A stretch of 64,000 bases of DNA from the NCBI GenBank assembly GCA_014381825.1, contig JACNKX010000088.1, positions 62,001 through 126,000 on the forward strand. The letters run 5' to 3'. Positions within the stretch are counted from its first letter, which is position 1. Each line of letters begins with the position of its first letter. This stretch comes from Planctomycetota bacterium (GTDB lineage Bacteria > Planctomycetota > Planctomycetia > Pirellulales > Pirellulaceae). The translations under genes and the position numbers were made by a program. The notes under the pieces are model-generated. The model worked only from the letters and a program-made list of their open reading frames with translations. It was not told the origin of the DNA and did not search any database. Below are positions 1-8,953 of the stretch, in pieces.

Positions 1-161
1 TTGTTCCCGATCCTAGCAAGCAATTGCAGGTCGATTCTTCTTGGCCATCTGCGGTCGACGGTGCTATCAGTACGTGGACGCACGATCATCACGACGCCGA
101 CGATCGCCACACCGACGAAGAAGTCGACGCGCTTGTCGATCTCGGACTGGAATTATCGTAG
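1..161 (+). CDS. C-terminal end of an unidentified acidic protein (5' end outside window)
   Basis: An open frame enters from the left edge (codons start at position 3) and ends at TAG 159-161. The last 52 residues are Asp/His rich (a THDHHDADDRHTDEE stretch) and finish VDALVDLGLELS. No family is recognised. Coding status rests on the open frame, its position just before a well-formed gene, and an acidic composition like other planctomycete proteins. The fragment is too short to give a function. Confidence 0.4.
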   Translation, partial: VPDPSKQLQVDSSWPSAVDGAISTWTHDHHDADDRHTDEEVDALVDLGLELS

Positions 162-242
162 ATTCTAGCCATACCGTTTGCTTACTAGTAAACTGTTTGG
201 TAAATCAGCTCTGCATCATTTCGAAGAGGAAGAACCAACCAC

Positions 243-1628
243 ATGGGAAATAAACAGCAAAACCGTCGCCGCTTTCTTCAAATAACCGGTGCCGCCACGG
301 CAGCCGCCGCAGCGACGCCTTATCTCTTCTCGACGCCGTCCATCGCCGACGATCAAAAGGCCGAATCGGCGAACGACCGGCCCACGCTTGGTTGCATCGG
401 CACGGGCAGCCGTTGGGGAGCGGTTGGCCCGGCTGCAATGAACTTTGCGAATTGTGTGGCGGTTTGTGATGTCGATGCGAACCATGCGGCGAGTGGTGCC
501 GACAGGGTGTCGAAGCACAAGCAACAAAATGGCAAGACGCCAGATATCTACGAGGATTACCAAAAGGTTCTGGAGCGTAAAGACATCGACATCGTGACCA
601 TCGTCACGACCGATCATTGGCACAGCAAGATCGCGATCGAAGCGATGCAAGCTGGTAAAGATGTTTACTGCGAGAAGCCGCTCACATTGACGATCGAAGA
701 AGGCAAGTTGATCGGCAAAGTGCAGAAGGAGACGGGGCGAGTCTTTCAGGTCGGGACGCAACAGCGAAGCGAAATGGGCCAGCGTTTCTTGCAGGCGATC
801 GCCATGATTCGAGATGGACGAATCGGCGATGTCGAACGCGTGACTTGCGACATTGGAGGCGCTCCGACATGCGATTCGATTCCGGTGGCGGATGCTCCTT
901 CCGGATTGAATTGGGAAAAATGGCTTGGCCAGGCCCCAATGGTTGACTTCCGATATAAGGAAGCTGGTCGCTGGGGGAACACTCGTTGCCACTACGAGTT
1001 CCGTTGGTGGTATGAGTACTCGGGCGGCAAACTGACCGACTGGGGTGCCCACCATGTTGATATCGCTCAATGGGCGATCAGCCAAAACGGTCCCGGTCAG
1101 GGCGTCATAAGCGTCGACCCTGTGATGGTGCATCATCCGGTCGAGTTCAAGGATGGCATGCCGCTTCAAGACGATCGCTACAACACCGCCGACAAGTTCC
1201 ACATCCAGTGCATGTTTCCTGGTGGTGTCGAGATGAACATTGTTAGCAACTCGTCGGATGGCAACGGCATCTTGTTCGAAGGAACGAAGGGCCGCTTCCA
1301 CGTCGCACGCAATCGCACGAAAGGGAAGCCCTTCGAGGATCTCAAGGAAAACCCGCTTCCCGAAAACGCAATCGCTGAGATATACGGCGGCACTCAGCCA
1401 ACCAGCCATATGGGGAACTTCTTCGAGTGCGTCAAGTCGCGCGCGTTGCCGATTTCCGACGTTCACACGCACCATCGTGCGTTGACGACTTGCCATCTGT
1501 CGAATATCGCGATTCGTTTAGGCCGCTCGTTGAAGTGGGACTCCAAAGCGGAGCAAATCATCGGCGACGAAGCAGCCAACGCGTGGCAAAGTCGCAAGCA
1601 GCGGAAGGGCTACGAGATTAACGCGTAG
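243..1628 (+). CDS. Gfo/Idh/MocA family oxidoreductase, Tat-exported (first of two paralogues)
   Basis: A 461-residue NAD(P)-dependent sugar or cyclitol oxidoreductase of the Gfo/Idh/MocA family. Residues 1-35 form a Tat-like signal: [10 protein letters not shown], an Ala-rich hydrophobic stretch, then a SIADD cleavage-like region. The Rossmann motif [11 protein letters not shown] follows at about residue 49. The conserved [13 protein letters not shown] segment carries the Glu-Lys-Pro catalytic motif. The planctomycete-typical [21 protein letters not shown] block lies in the C-terminal substrate domain. The start is ATG 243 with GAGGAAG upstream. The gene at 2188-3510 is a clear paralogue, and the GNAT gene lies between them. 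The twin Arg suggests folded export with cofactor. Substrate is unknown. Confidence 0.93.
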   Translation: MGNKQQNRRRFLQITGAATAAAAATPYLFSTPSIADDQKAESANDRPTLGCIGTGSRWGAVGPAAMNFANCVAVCDVDANHAASGADRVSKHKQQNGKTPDIYEDYQKVLERKDIDIVTIVTTDHWHSKIAIEAMQAGKDVYCEKPLTLTIEEGKLIGKVQKETGRVFQVGTQQRSEMGQRFLQAIAMIRDGRIGDVERVTCDIGGAPTCDSIPVADAPSGLNWEKWLGQAPMVDFRYKEAGRWGNTRCHYEFRWWYEYSGGKLTDWGAHHVDIAQWAISQNGPGQGVISVDPVMVHHPVEFKDGMPLQDDRYNTADKFHIQCMFPGGVEMNIVSNSSDGNGILFEGTKGRFHVARNRTKGKPFEDLKENPLPENAIAEIYGGTQPTSHMGNFFECVKSRALPISDVHTHHRALTTCHLSNIAIRLGRSLKWDSKAEQIIGDEAANAWQSRKQRKGYEINA

Positions 1629-1652
1629 TCGCTTAAAGCGATTTTTCTACAA

Positions 1653-1686
1653 AGGGCGGTTTCTCTCGGAGAAGCCGCCCTCTTTC
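1653..1686 (+). terminator. Rho-independent terminator after the first Gfo/Idh/MocA gene
   Basis: A 12-bp stem (1654-1665 with 1669-1680, one G-T pair) has a 3-nt loop and is followed by TCTTTC. It lies 25 bp after the stop codon of the oxidoreductase. Confidence 0.7.
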
Positions 1687-1711
1687 AATAAGATCGTCGG
1701 GAATCACTTTC

Positions 1712-2140
1712 ATGAGCGATGAGGTGGATGCGGTCAACGTGCGAGCTGTCGATCCAGCGGATCAAGCTGAAGTGCTCGCGCTGCTGAAGCCGTTCGTGGA
1801 CCAGAAGAAGCTGTTGCGAAGGACGATCGACGAACTTGATTCGCTGCTGCCCAACGGTTTCGTGGCCGTGTCGAGCGGTCGGATCGTCGGTTTTGCAACG
1901 CTGGAAGTCTATTCAAGGAAGCTGGCCGAGGTTCGAGCCTTGGTCGTCGCAGATAGCCAACAAGGAAAGGGCGTCGGGCGGCTGCTTGTCGACGCCTGCC
2001 TCCAGCGGGCTCGCGATCAAGATATCATGGAGGTGATGGCGATCAGTTCGGCGGAGTCATTCTTTCTTTCCTGTGGATTCGGCTTTACACTACCGGACGA
2101 GAAGAAAGCTTTCTTCTTGCAAACCGGTACACGACACTAA
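1712..2140 (+). CDS. GNAT family N-acetyltransferase (ArgA-like fold)
   Basis: A 142-residue single-domain GNAT acyltransferase, expected to move an acetyl group from acetyl-CoA to an amine. The acetyl-CoA loop is VVADSQQGKGVGRLLVDAC (Q-x-x-G-x-G-x-L). The following EVMAISSAESFFLSCGF resembles the end of the ArgA/N-acetylglutamate synthase-type GNAT domain, where 'FF...GF' is typical. No amino-acid kinase domain is attached. It lies between two oxidoreductase paralogues after a terminator, so it probably has its own promoter. An arginine-pathway role is possible, but the substrate cannot be told from sequence. Confidence 0.85.
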   Translation: MSDEVDAVNVRAVDPADQAEVLALLKPFVDQKKLLRRTIDELDSLLPNGFVAVSSGRIVGFATLEVYSRKLAEVRALVVADSQQGKGVGRLLVDACLQRARDQDIMEVMAISSAESFFLSCGFGFTLPDEKKAFFLQTGTRH

Positions 2141-2187
2141 TCCGCCAACCACTCCCAACTCGATCCTCCATTTAGGAATTCGGCACC

Positions 2188-3510
2188 ATGAGCTTGAAAC
2201 TTTCACGTCGCGAACTACTCAAGAGTTCCTCGGTCGTTGCCGTTCCGTGCTTGATCGCAGGCAGACATGCGATCGCTGATGAAGAGAAATCTGCGGCGAA
2301 GAACGACCGTCCGATCCTCGGGGCGATCGGTGTTGGAGGCCAAGGTCGGCACGACAGTCGCCGGGCGAAAGAGTTTGGTGACTTTGCCGCCATCTGTGAC
2401 GTAGATCGAGCCCATGCGGAGCAAGCCAATCAAGAGTTGGCCGCTGGTAAAGCAGAGTTGTACGGTGATTACCGTAAGCTATTGGAACGCAAAGATGTCG
2501 AAGCCGTGATCATCGCGACGCCCGATCACTGGCATACGAAGATCGCGATCGAAGCGATGCAAGCGGGCAAGGATGTATACTGCGAAAAGCCGCTCACGCT
2601 GACAATCGACGAAGGCAAACAGATTTGTCAAGTTGCAAAGGCCACACAGCGAGTGTTTCAAGTGGGCACGCAGCAGCGCAGCGAGAACAACGATATGTTC
2701 TTGAAGGCTGCGGCGCTCTGCCAAGATGGTCGACTCGGCAAGATCCAACGCGTGACGGCGATCATCGGCGGTGCTCCCGCAGGTGGTCCTTTCGCCGTCT
2801 CGACACCACCTGCAACGCTCGATTGGAACGTGTGGCAAGGGCAGGTCGAGACGACAGACTACATCAAGGAACGCTGCCATGGTAACTTCCGCTGGTGGTA
2901 CGAGTACTCGGGAGGCAAAATGACGGACTGGGGCGCTCATCATGTCGATATCGCTCACTGGGTACTTGGTGCCTCGAACACGGGGCCGGTCAGCGTCGAG
3001 GGCACGGCCAACCATCCCGTACCTTTCAAAGACGGCTATCCGACCGAGACCAACAAGTACAACACGGCGACGGACTTTGTTGTGACTTGTAAGTTCGCCG
3101 ACGATATCGAGTTGATCATCACGGACAAGACGCCAGAGCACGATAACGGTGTCCTTGTCGAAGGAGAGAAGGGCCGCATGTTCGTTAATCGCGGCAAGCT
3201 GACGGGCAAGCCGGTTGAAGATCTTGCCTCGAACCCGCTGCCTGCGTCGCTTCTGAGCGAGTTATACAAAGGCAAGAGGACTGGGAATCATATGCGCAAC
3301 TTTATTGAATGCGTGAAGGATCGGGGCGAACCCGTCTCGGATGTCTTCTCGCATCACCGCGCTCTCACGACTTGTCACCTCGCAAATATCGCGATTCGGC
3401 TCGGTCGACGACTGAACTGGAACCCAGAGACCGAACAGATCGTCGGCGACGAAGCCGCCAACACTTGGCTAAGCCGTGAACAACGGAAGGGCTTCGAGAT
3501 TGTGGTCTGA
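2188..3510 (+). CDS. Gfo/Idh/MocA family oxidoreductase, Tat-exported (second paralogue)
   Basis: A 440-residue paralogue of the 243-1628 protein. The N-terminus SRRELLKSSSVVAVPCLIAG is a classical twin-Arg signal. The Rossmann motif ILGAIGVGGQGRHD and the [14 protein letters not shown] catalytic motif follow. The [12 protein letters not shown] block and the end EQIVGDEAANTWLSREQRKGFEIVV match the first copy closely. The GAI/GVGG variant of the nucleotide loop differs from the first copy. An SDR starts about 30 bp downstream, so the two may be co-transcribed as a periplasmic sugar-oxidation and reduction pair. Substrate unknown. Confidence 0.93.
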   Translation: MSLKLSRRELLKSSSVVAVPCLIAGRHAIADEEKSAAKNDRPILGAIGVGGQGRHDSRRAKEFGDFAAICDVDRAHAEQANQELAAGKAELYGDYRKLLERKDVEAVIIATPDHWHTKIAIEAMQAGKDVYCEKPLTLTIDEGKQICQVAKATQRVFQVGTQQRSENNDMFLKAAALCQDGRLGKIQRVTAIIGGAPAGGPFAVSTPPATLDWNVWQGQVETTDYIKERCHGNFRWWYEYSGGKMTDWGAHHVDIAHWVLGASNTGPVSVEGTANHPVPFKDGYPTETNKYNTATDFVVTCKFADDIELIITDKTPEHDNGVLVEGEKGRMFVNRGKLTGKPVEDLASNPLPASLLSELYKGKRTGNHMRNFIECVKDRGEPVSDVFSHHRALTTCHLANIAIRLGRRLNWNPETEQIVGDEAANTWLSREQRKGFEIVV

Positions 3511-3540
3511 CTCCGATGGTCACGAACTGAGCGATTGCGG

Positions 3541-4347
3541 ATGCCCGATTGGAATAACAAAGTTGCCCTCGTTACTGGGGGATCGACCGGATTGGGCTTC
3601 GCCATTGGCGAGGCGCTAGGCGAACAAGGTGCTGGCGTGATGCTTGCTGCGCGCCATAGCGCGCGGCTTCAGGAAGCGGTGGAGCAGTTGCGACAGAAGG
3701 GTTACCGTGCGGTCGGTTTCGCGGCGGATGTGACCGACTCGGAACAGGTTGCTTCACTGATTGCCGAAACGAACCGCGAGTTTGGCAAACTCGACATCCT
3801 GGTCAACAACGTGGGACGTTCGACTCGCGGCAAGGCGCTTGATACGAGCCCCGACGAGTTCCGAGACTTGATGGAGTTAAACTTTTTGTCAGTGGTTCGT
3901 TGCACGCAGGCCGCTGCCCCACACTTAATCGAGTCAGGCGGTCACGTCGTGAACATAGGATCGCTGGCGTCGAAATCGGTTTCCAAGTTCCTGGGTGCCT
4001 ACCCCGCCAGCAAGTTCGCGGTCGCAGCCTATTCACAACAATTGCGTTACGAACTGAACCCACAAGGCGTGCATGTATTGCTCGTTTGTCCTGGCCCGAT
4101 CGCTCGAGAGGACGGAGGCCAGCGCTACGACGCCGAGACGAACGGTCTGCCCGAGTCGGCTGGCAAGCCCGGCGCTGGCGTTAGGCTTCGAGGCATCCCA
4201 CCGGAAAGACTCGCAGCGAAGATCCTGCGCGCGTGCAAGGCTCGTCGTGCGGAACTCGTCGTTCCGTCCACAGCGCGCTGGCTGTTCGCTCTATCCCAAC
4301 TATGGCCATCGTTTGGCGACCGTGTGGTTAAAGGGATGAACTCGTAG
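3541..4347 (+). CDS. Short-chain dehydrogenase/reductase (SDR)
   Basis: A classical SDR of about 268 residues. The cofactor loop is ALVTGGSTGLGFAIG (TGxxxGxG), followed by the NNVG structural motif, a catalytic Ser in NIGSLAS, and the Y-x-x-x-K pair in GAYPASKFAVAAY. The start is taken at ATG 3541 (MPDWNNKVALVTGG); an in-frame TTG lies two codons earlier at 3535. The C-terminal segment (ELVVPSTARWLFALSQLWPSFGDRVVKGM) resembles membrane-peripheral SDRs of the DHRS7 or 3-ketoacyl reductase type. Reduction or oxidation of an alcohol or ketone is expected. Substrate not inferable. Confidence 0.9.
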   Translation: MPDWNNKVALVTGGSTGLGFAIGEALGEQGAGVMLAARHSARLQEAVEQLRQKGYRAVGFAADVTDSEQVASLIAETNREFGKLDILVNNVGRSTRGKALDTSPDEFRDLMELNFLSVVRCTQAAAPHLIESGGHVVNIGSLASKSVSKFLGAYPASKFAVAAYSQQLRYELNPQGVHVLLVCPGPIAREDGGQRYDAETNGLPESAGKPGAGVRLRGIPPERLAAKILRACKARRAELVVPSTARWLFALSQLWPSFGDRVVKGMNS

Positions 4348-4566
4348 TCTTAGCTTTTGCCGTGAGGGCAGGGCACCAGCGGCGAGCATTCTCGGCGGCG
4401 CAGTGGTATCCCACCGGATGCAAACACGAATCGTGTCCGGCAACGATGCGGCGTTGAGTTTGCGGATTTGAAACGATCGCGTTAAGATTCAAAAGCAATT
4501 CTTTCGTGTGGCCCGCGTCGATCTATGGAAAGTTCGACATACACAAAACGCATCGGGACGAGATAG

Positions 4567-7035
4567 ATGGGGAAGCAATCTGGCAGTTCTCGCAGGACCT
4601 GGTGGCTACTCGCGATGCTCGGCGTCCTCGCGGTCAGTTTTCCGTGGGGTTATTCATGGCTTAGACGTGCGAAGGAGAACCTCAAAGCCGACAGGGACGT
4701 GATGGAAGATGTCTTGGCTGCCCCTCCATCAGACGGCATTACGAACGCCGGCAATGTTGTCGCTCTGGAGGCCGAGAATGTCCTTGCTGCTGACAAGCAG
4801 AAGCACATTTGGGATGCAGAACATGCAACGTTCGCGTTGGAAACCTATTTCGGAACAGCGTTCCAGGAGGCAATCCGAAATCGCGATCGTGCTGCACTGG
4901 AGCGATTTTTCGCAGCTGGTGCCGAGATTGCGATGCTACCGCGTTCTGATGGACAGGTTCGCCAGGCTGGGCCAGTACGCGAGGCTCAAGTTGACGCCGA
5001 ACGCACCGCAACAGAGCGGTCGGATGTGACTGGCTTCGTCGAGAGTTTTTTGCACTCGGTCGCCGCGATCGAAGTTATCGAACAGACGGGTCTTCGTGTT
5101 CTCGAACTAGACACGACTGACGGAATGACTTGGGCATCGCGGATTTTGATAAGTTGTCGTGGGAGGACCGCGGACGAAGAACAACAGATTGTCGAGTCCT
5201 ATCACTCGCTCAAGTTGGCATTCACGGAAGTCGAGGAGGTCGAGTCGGAGGAGCCAATCATCTTAGGTTGGCGCGACGAATCGAGGAGTTCGCGAGTCAG
5301 TGAACAGGTTCTAATGTCGGAAGTTACTGAGGCTACGGGCCTTGGCGAGCTTCCACTGCTTGACAACTGGCAGTTGGAGCCAGGGCACACTTCCCAGTAT
5401 TGGTTCCAGGTTGCCGTTGCCGATTTCAATAAAGACGAGTTTCCCGATATTGCGGTGGCACCTTTTTACGGGTCACCCCTGTTGCTTCGATCCGACCAGT
5501 GCCAGCAATTCGTCGACGTCACGATGGAAATGAAGATCAAACGGTGGAAAGTTGATGGTAATCACCTATTGAACTTGGCGACTTGGATTGACTTCGATAA
5601 CGACTCTTGGCCAGATCTGCTTCTGGGTGATCGCCTTTATCGAAATGTTCAGGGGCAATCGTTTGAAGACGTGACACAGACTTCGGGTCTTCGATTTGGC
5701 CATCATGCCATGGGCGCTGTTGTTGCTGACTACGACTGTGATGGGTTGCCTGATCTCTACATCCTGTATCAACACGACCCGGATCGGCCAGCGCCTGCTG
5801 GTCCTAGTCCTTGGGTTGGTGATGTCCAGTCGGGTGTTGAGAACCGGCTGTGGCGTAACGAAGGTGGCGGGCACTTTCGGGATGTGACCGAGGAAACGAA
5901 TGCCAGCGGTGGTGCCAGGCATTCGTTCGCTGCGTCGTGGCATTTCCTGGATGATGATCACTACCCGGATCTTTACATCGCCAACGACTTTGGACAGAAC
6001 GTCCACTTGCTCAATCGGGGAGACGGCACCTTCGAGGATGTCTCGGAACAGACGGCGACGTCAGACTTCGCAACCAGCATGGGTGCCTGCACGGGAGATC
6101 TGAACAACGATGGAAAGCCCGAGATATATATCGCCAATATGTACTCGAAGATGGGGCGTCGGATCATTCGGCATGTCGGAGACAAAGACTACACGGCCGG
6201 TATCTTCGAACAAATTCGAGGCTCCTGTGCTGGAAACCGGCTGTACACTTCACGATCTGGAGCAGATCGATTTGACGAAGTAAGCGAATTGGCTGGTGTC
6301 AATCAGGTCGGGTGGGCGTATGCACCGACGATGGCCGATTTCAATTCGGATGGGCTTCTCGATATCTACGCGACTACCGGATTTATGAGTTTCGATCGTC
6401 GAAAGCCCGATGGTTGAACGTGCTTTTGGCGGGCTGTCGTGTCACAGCCACTCGACCGAAACTGTACGCATCCGCAACTAGGCGAACTCGACGAGGCGGC
6501 GGGAGAATTCTGGATCGGGAACCCGTTTCAAATCGCTGCGCAGGGCGAGAACTTGAGCGCCTACGAACGAAACCGTTTGTACCTTAACGTGGATGGAGAA
6601 TCATTTGTCGATAGCTCCTTCGCCGCTGGCGCTGACATCGACTCCGATTCGCGTTCGGTGATTGCCACGGACTTCAACAACGATGGTGCAATTGATTTGC
6701 TGGTCGGATCGGTTGGAGGCGGACCGCTTCGTCTGTTTCTGAATCAAGTTCCGCAACAGAAGCGGTTGCAACTGACCCTGGAAGGAAGGGCCAGCAATCG
6801 GTTGGCGATTGGAACTCGCGTCGTCGCACGCATCGGCGACAGGCAGGTCGTACGGGACGTCTTTCCCGTCAACGGATTCATGGGGCAATCGCCTCCTGTT
6901 GTTGATCTGGGCCTTGGAGAGGCAGACCGAATCGAGGAACTAACGATCCGTTGGCCTAGCGGCACGGTACAAGTCGTCGAGGATGTGCAGCTTGGCAGTC
7001 CCCAGCATCTGGTAGAACCGTCTTCGTCGAACTGA
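4567..7035 (+). CDS. CRTAC1/ASPIC-UnbV FG-GAP repeat protein with in-frame TGA (candidate selenoprotein)
   Basis: If the TGA at 6415-6417 is read through, this is an 822-residue protein. It has an N-terminal membrane anchor (WWLLAMLGVLAVSFPWGYSWL), a region to about residue 250 of unknown fold, then FG-GAP/VCBS calcium-binding blades (DFNKDEFPDIAV, DFDNDSWPDLLLG, DYDCDGLPDLYI, DLNNDGKPEIYIA, DFNSDGLLDIYA, DFNNDGAIDLLVG). It ends with an ASPIC/UnbV domain (NRLAIGTRVVARIGDRQVVRDV, IRWPSGTVQVVEDV). The same frame continues on both sides of the TGA: FMSFDRRKPDG-(TGA)-TCFWRAVVSQP. The downstream part has no start with a Shine-Dalgarno sequence. A SECIS-like hairpin follows the TGA. Alternatives are a nonsense mutation or sequencing error. 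Confidence 0.75.
6418..6461 (+). promoter_or_regulatory. Putative bacterial SECIS element downstream of in-frame TGA
   Basis: The upper stem GGCTGT/ACAGCC (6432-6437 with 6444-6449) closes a 6-nt loop CGTGTC. The lower stem TTTTGG/CCGAAA (6424-6429 with 6456-6461, one G-T pair) is separated from it by an asymmetric internal loop. The apical loop begins 20 nt after the TGA and has G as its second base. These features fit the published bacterial SECIS consensus: loop about 16-37 nt from the UGA, and a G in the first two loop bases. That the hairpin functions is inference. Confidence 0.55.
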
Positions 7036-7138
7036 TCGAGGGATCGATACGGAACGTAGCACGAAGGGCTCGCTGGCCGTGCCCGATCAGGAATTGAATT
7101 GGCGGCTTGCCTTCGGCGAAACCGGTCACTGTAATCCA

Positions 7139-7183
7139 GCGTATCCAAAACCCGCGTATCTAAAACCCGCGTATCTAAAACCC
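7139..7183. repeat. Three tandem 15-bp repeats
   Basis: Unit GCGTATCTAAAACCC occurs three times head to tail; the first copy has CC for CT. It lies between the convergent CRTAC1-like gene and the lipoprotein gene. No function is visible. Confidence 0.8.
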
Positions 7184-7201
7184 TTCTGCCACTTCTCGAC
7201 G

Positions 7202-7236
7202 AAAAAACCCTCGCAGCAAATATAGCTGCGAGGGTT
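7202..7236 (-). terminator. Rho-independent terminator for the DUF1559/lipoprotein pair
   Basis: A 12-bp perfect stem (7206-7217 with 7225-7236) has a 7-nt loop. On the minus strand it is followed by six T. It sits 40 bp after the lipoprotein stop. Confidence 0.85.
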
Positions 7237-7275
7237 CGTGATAAGCATTCGTCTCGAAAGAATCCGGAGAGACGT

Positions 7276-7503
7276 TTACTCGATTGGATCGTCGTCTCCA
7301 CCTGTGGCGTCTCCACCTGTGGCGTCTCCACTTTCGCCTGCTCCATCTTCGCCTTCTTCCGCTGCTGCCTCTTCGAGGCTCATATCAACATCGTCGATGG
7401 GATCCACATCCTCCGATTCCATAACCGGGGGTGGTCCTCCGGGACCACAACCTAACGTAAAGGATGCCAGCGCCAACAGAGACAAAAGTCTTAGTAACTT
7501 CAT
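7276..7503 (-). CDS. Small acidic lipoprotein paired with DUF1559 gene
   Basis: A 75-residue exported lipoprotein. The signal MKLLRLLSLLALASFTLGC ends in a lipobox (F-T-L-G-C). The mature part is nearly all Asp, Glu, Gly, Ala and Pro, with a repeated ATGGD segment encoded by an 18-bp tandem repeat. ATG 7503 is preferred over the TTG six codons upstream because GGGAG lies at the right distance before it. It follows the DUF1559 gene on the same strand, 66 bp away, and ends at a strong terminator, so the two form an operon. The same pairing recurs at 13973-15316. Function unknown; envelope-attached acidic tail. Confidence 0.8.
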   Translation of the reverse strand: MKLLRLLSLLALASFTLGCGPGGPPPVMESEDVDPIDDVDMSLEEAAAEEGEDGAGESGDATGGDATGGDDDPIE

Positions 7504-7569
7504 TGGTAACGGTACTCCCAATTCTTACGAGATTAAATCGTTCGTCAATTTACAGCCGAACATTTCTGT

Positions 7570-8718
7570 TTACTGAACAGATTCGCCACCGCGTATCGTT
7601 CCCAGTGCGATCCAGACTGCTTGATCGATGGTGTCGGACGCGAATTGAACCGAAGCATCAGCTCGCTGCGTCAGGCAACCACCTGGATGGAAGCTGCTAG
7701 GTTCTTTCACATTTAGCGTCGTGGTGGAGTTGTCATTGTCACATGCTGGGCCGGCATTCGGTCCGACAAATGTGGTGCAGTAGGGACCCCAGAACGCTCG
7801 GCCAGATGCCCAGTGACGACCTGCTTGGTCGCTGCTGCCGTTGTTGGTTTGGGAAGGATAACCAGCGAGGCACGTATTGTAATAGGTCTGGATGATCGCA
7901 ATATGCGCCGGTGTGTTCCTGAATACTCGGCTATATCCACCGAGACCGTGTGTCAGATTCCCCAGGCCAGTGACCCGATACGCCGGATCAATCTTTGTCG
8001 AAGTCGAGTCCGCCGGGCCCTGGTTTCTACCCAATCGCGCTTCGGCCATTGAGATCGTGTTTGCTGTTCCATCGGTAATATCGCGGAACTTTACCCAAAA
8101 TCGCTTATCTGCGAAACCACCTTCACGTCCGGAAGGGGCATTCCAAGTCGACGTGGGACCGTGGGAGAAACAATAAGAAACAGGAGCATGAAGAACCGAG
8201 TAATCCGTACTTGAACCGGGGTCGCTGGGGCACGTCATTACTTCGGTCAGCCGAGAGCCCACGTTCCGTTGCCCGCCACTGGTGCCTCGATGCCGGGACA
8301 CTAGCACGCGATTACTTAGAGCAGCTCCGCCCGGTGCGCCGATATTATCCCAGTAGTACTCCCATCTGATCCTATCCGCCAATGGCTGCTGCTCGACAAA
8401 CGGGAGCAAGCTCGCCATTCCCGACCAGGCAAACCAACCGCCGGCATGAGCATCCGTTTTTCCGTTACAATTGTCGGTGGAATTTCTCGCACAGTCGCCA
8501 CTGTCCGAAGGCATTGCCTTGTAAGTGTCGTGGTAGTTGTGCAATGCGATACCAAGCTGCTTGAGCTTGTTGGAGCACTGCATTCGGCGAGCTGCTTCGC
8601 GAGCTGCCTGCACCGCAGGGAGCAGCAACGCAACCAAAATCCCAATAATCGCAATAACCACCAGCAGTTCCACAAGGGTGAAGCCGCCGGACCTTCTTCC
8701 GCTTCGGTGAGAAAACAT
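7570..8718 (-). CDS. DUF1559 domain protein with type IV pilin-like N-terminus
   Basis: A 382-residue member of the planctomycete DUF1559 family. The N-terminus [39 protein letters not shown] is a prepilin peptidase substrate: Gly before Phe, Glu at +5, then a hydrophobic helix. It continues with the family hallmark [21 protein letters not shown] and ends with [25 protein letters not shown]. The start has GGAGG before ATG. It probably encodes a secretion-associated pseudopilin-like surface protein. It is first in an operon with the small lipoprotein. Planctomycetes carry many copies of this family, with unclear individual roles. Confidence 0.93.
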   Translation of the reverse strand: MFSHRSGRRSGGFTLVELLVVIAIIGILVALLLPAVQAAREAARRMQCSNKLKQLGIALHNYHDTYKAMPSDSGDCARNSTDNCNGKTDAHAGGWFAWSGMASLLPFVEQQPLADRIRWEYYWDNIGAPGGAALSNRVLVSRHRGTSGGQRNVGSRLTEVMTCPSDPGSSTDYSVLHAPVSYCFSHGPTSTWNAPSGREGGFADKRFWVKFRDITDGTANTISMAEARLGRNQGPADSTSTKIDPAYRVTGLGNLTHGLGGYSRVFRNTPAHIAIIQTYYNTCLAGYPSQTNNGSSDQAGRHWASGRAFWGPYCTTFVGPNAGPACDNDNSTTTLNVKEPSSFHPGGCLTQRADASVQFASDTIDQAVWIALGTIRGGESVQ

Positions 8719-8953
8719 TATTGAACCTCCGTTTACGAAAAAAATGAGAAAAAATTAAGCGTCTCCGAATGAGCCGCCACGAGTTGACTATTTTTGACGG
8801 ATAATCAGCAACTGTCAAGCTTGAGCGGAGTTTAATTGCTTTTTTGATTTAATGGGCACATGTGTAGATAATGGAGCGAATATCCCTCTTGGAAACCTGC
8901 TGCGCCCGACGAGCAGAGGTCGGCGCGCTTGCGACAGCAGTGGAATGTTCTTC

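Noticed and set aside
216-1496. Long open frame on the minus strand opposite the first oxidoreductase
   Set aside because: It is antisense to an unmistakable Gfo/Idh/MocA gene and its product matches no family. High GC at third codon positions creates such frames.
6439-7035. Separate gene starting at GTG 6439 for an UnbV-domain protein
   Set aside because: It is in the same frame as the upstream gene, has no Shine-Dalgarno sequence, starts inside a hairpin and would begin in mid-domain. One interrupted protein explains it better.
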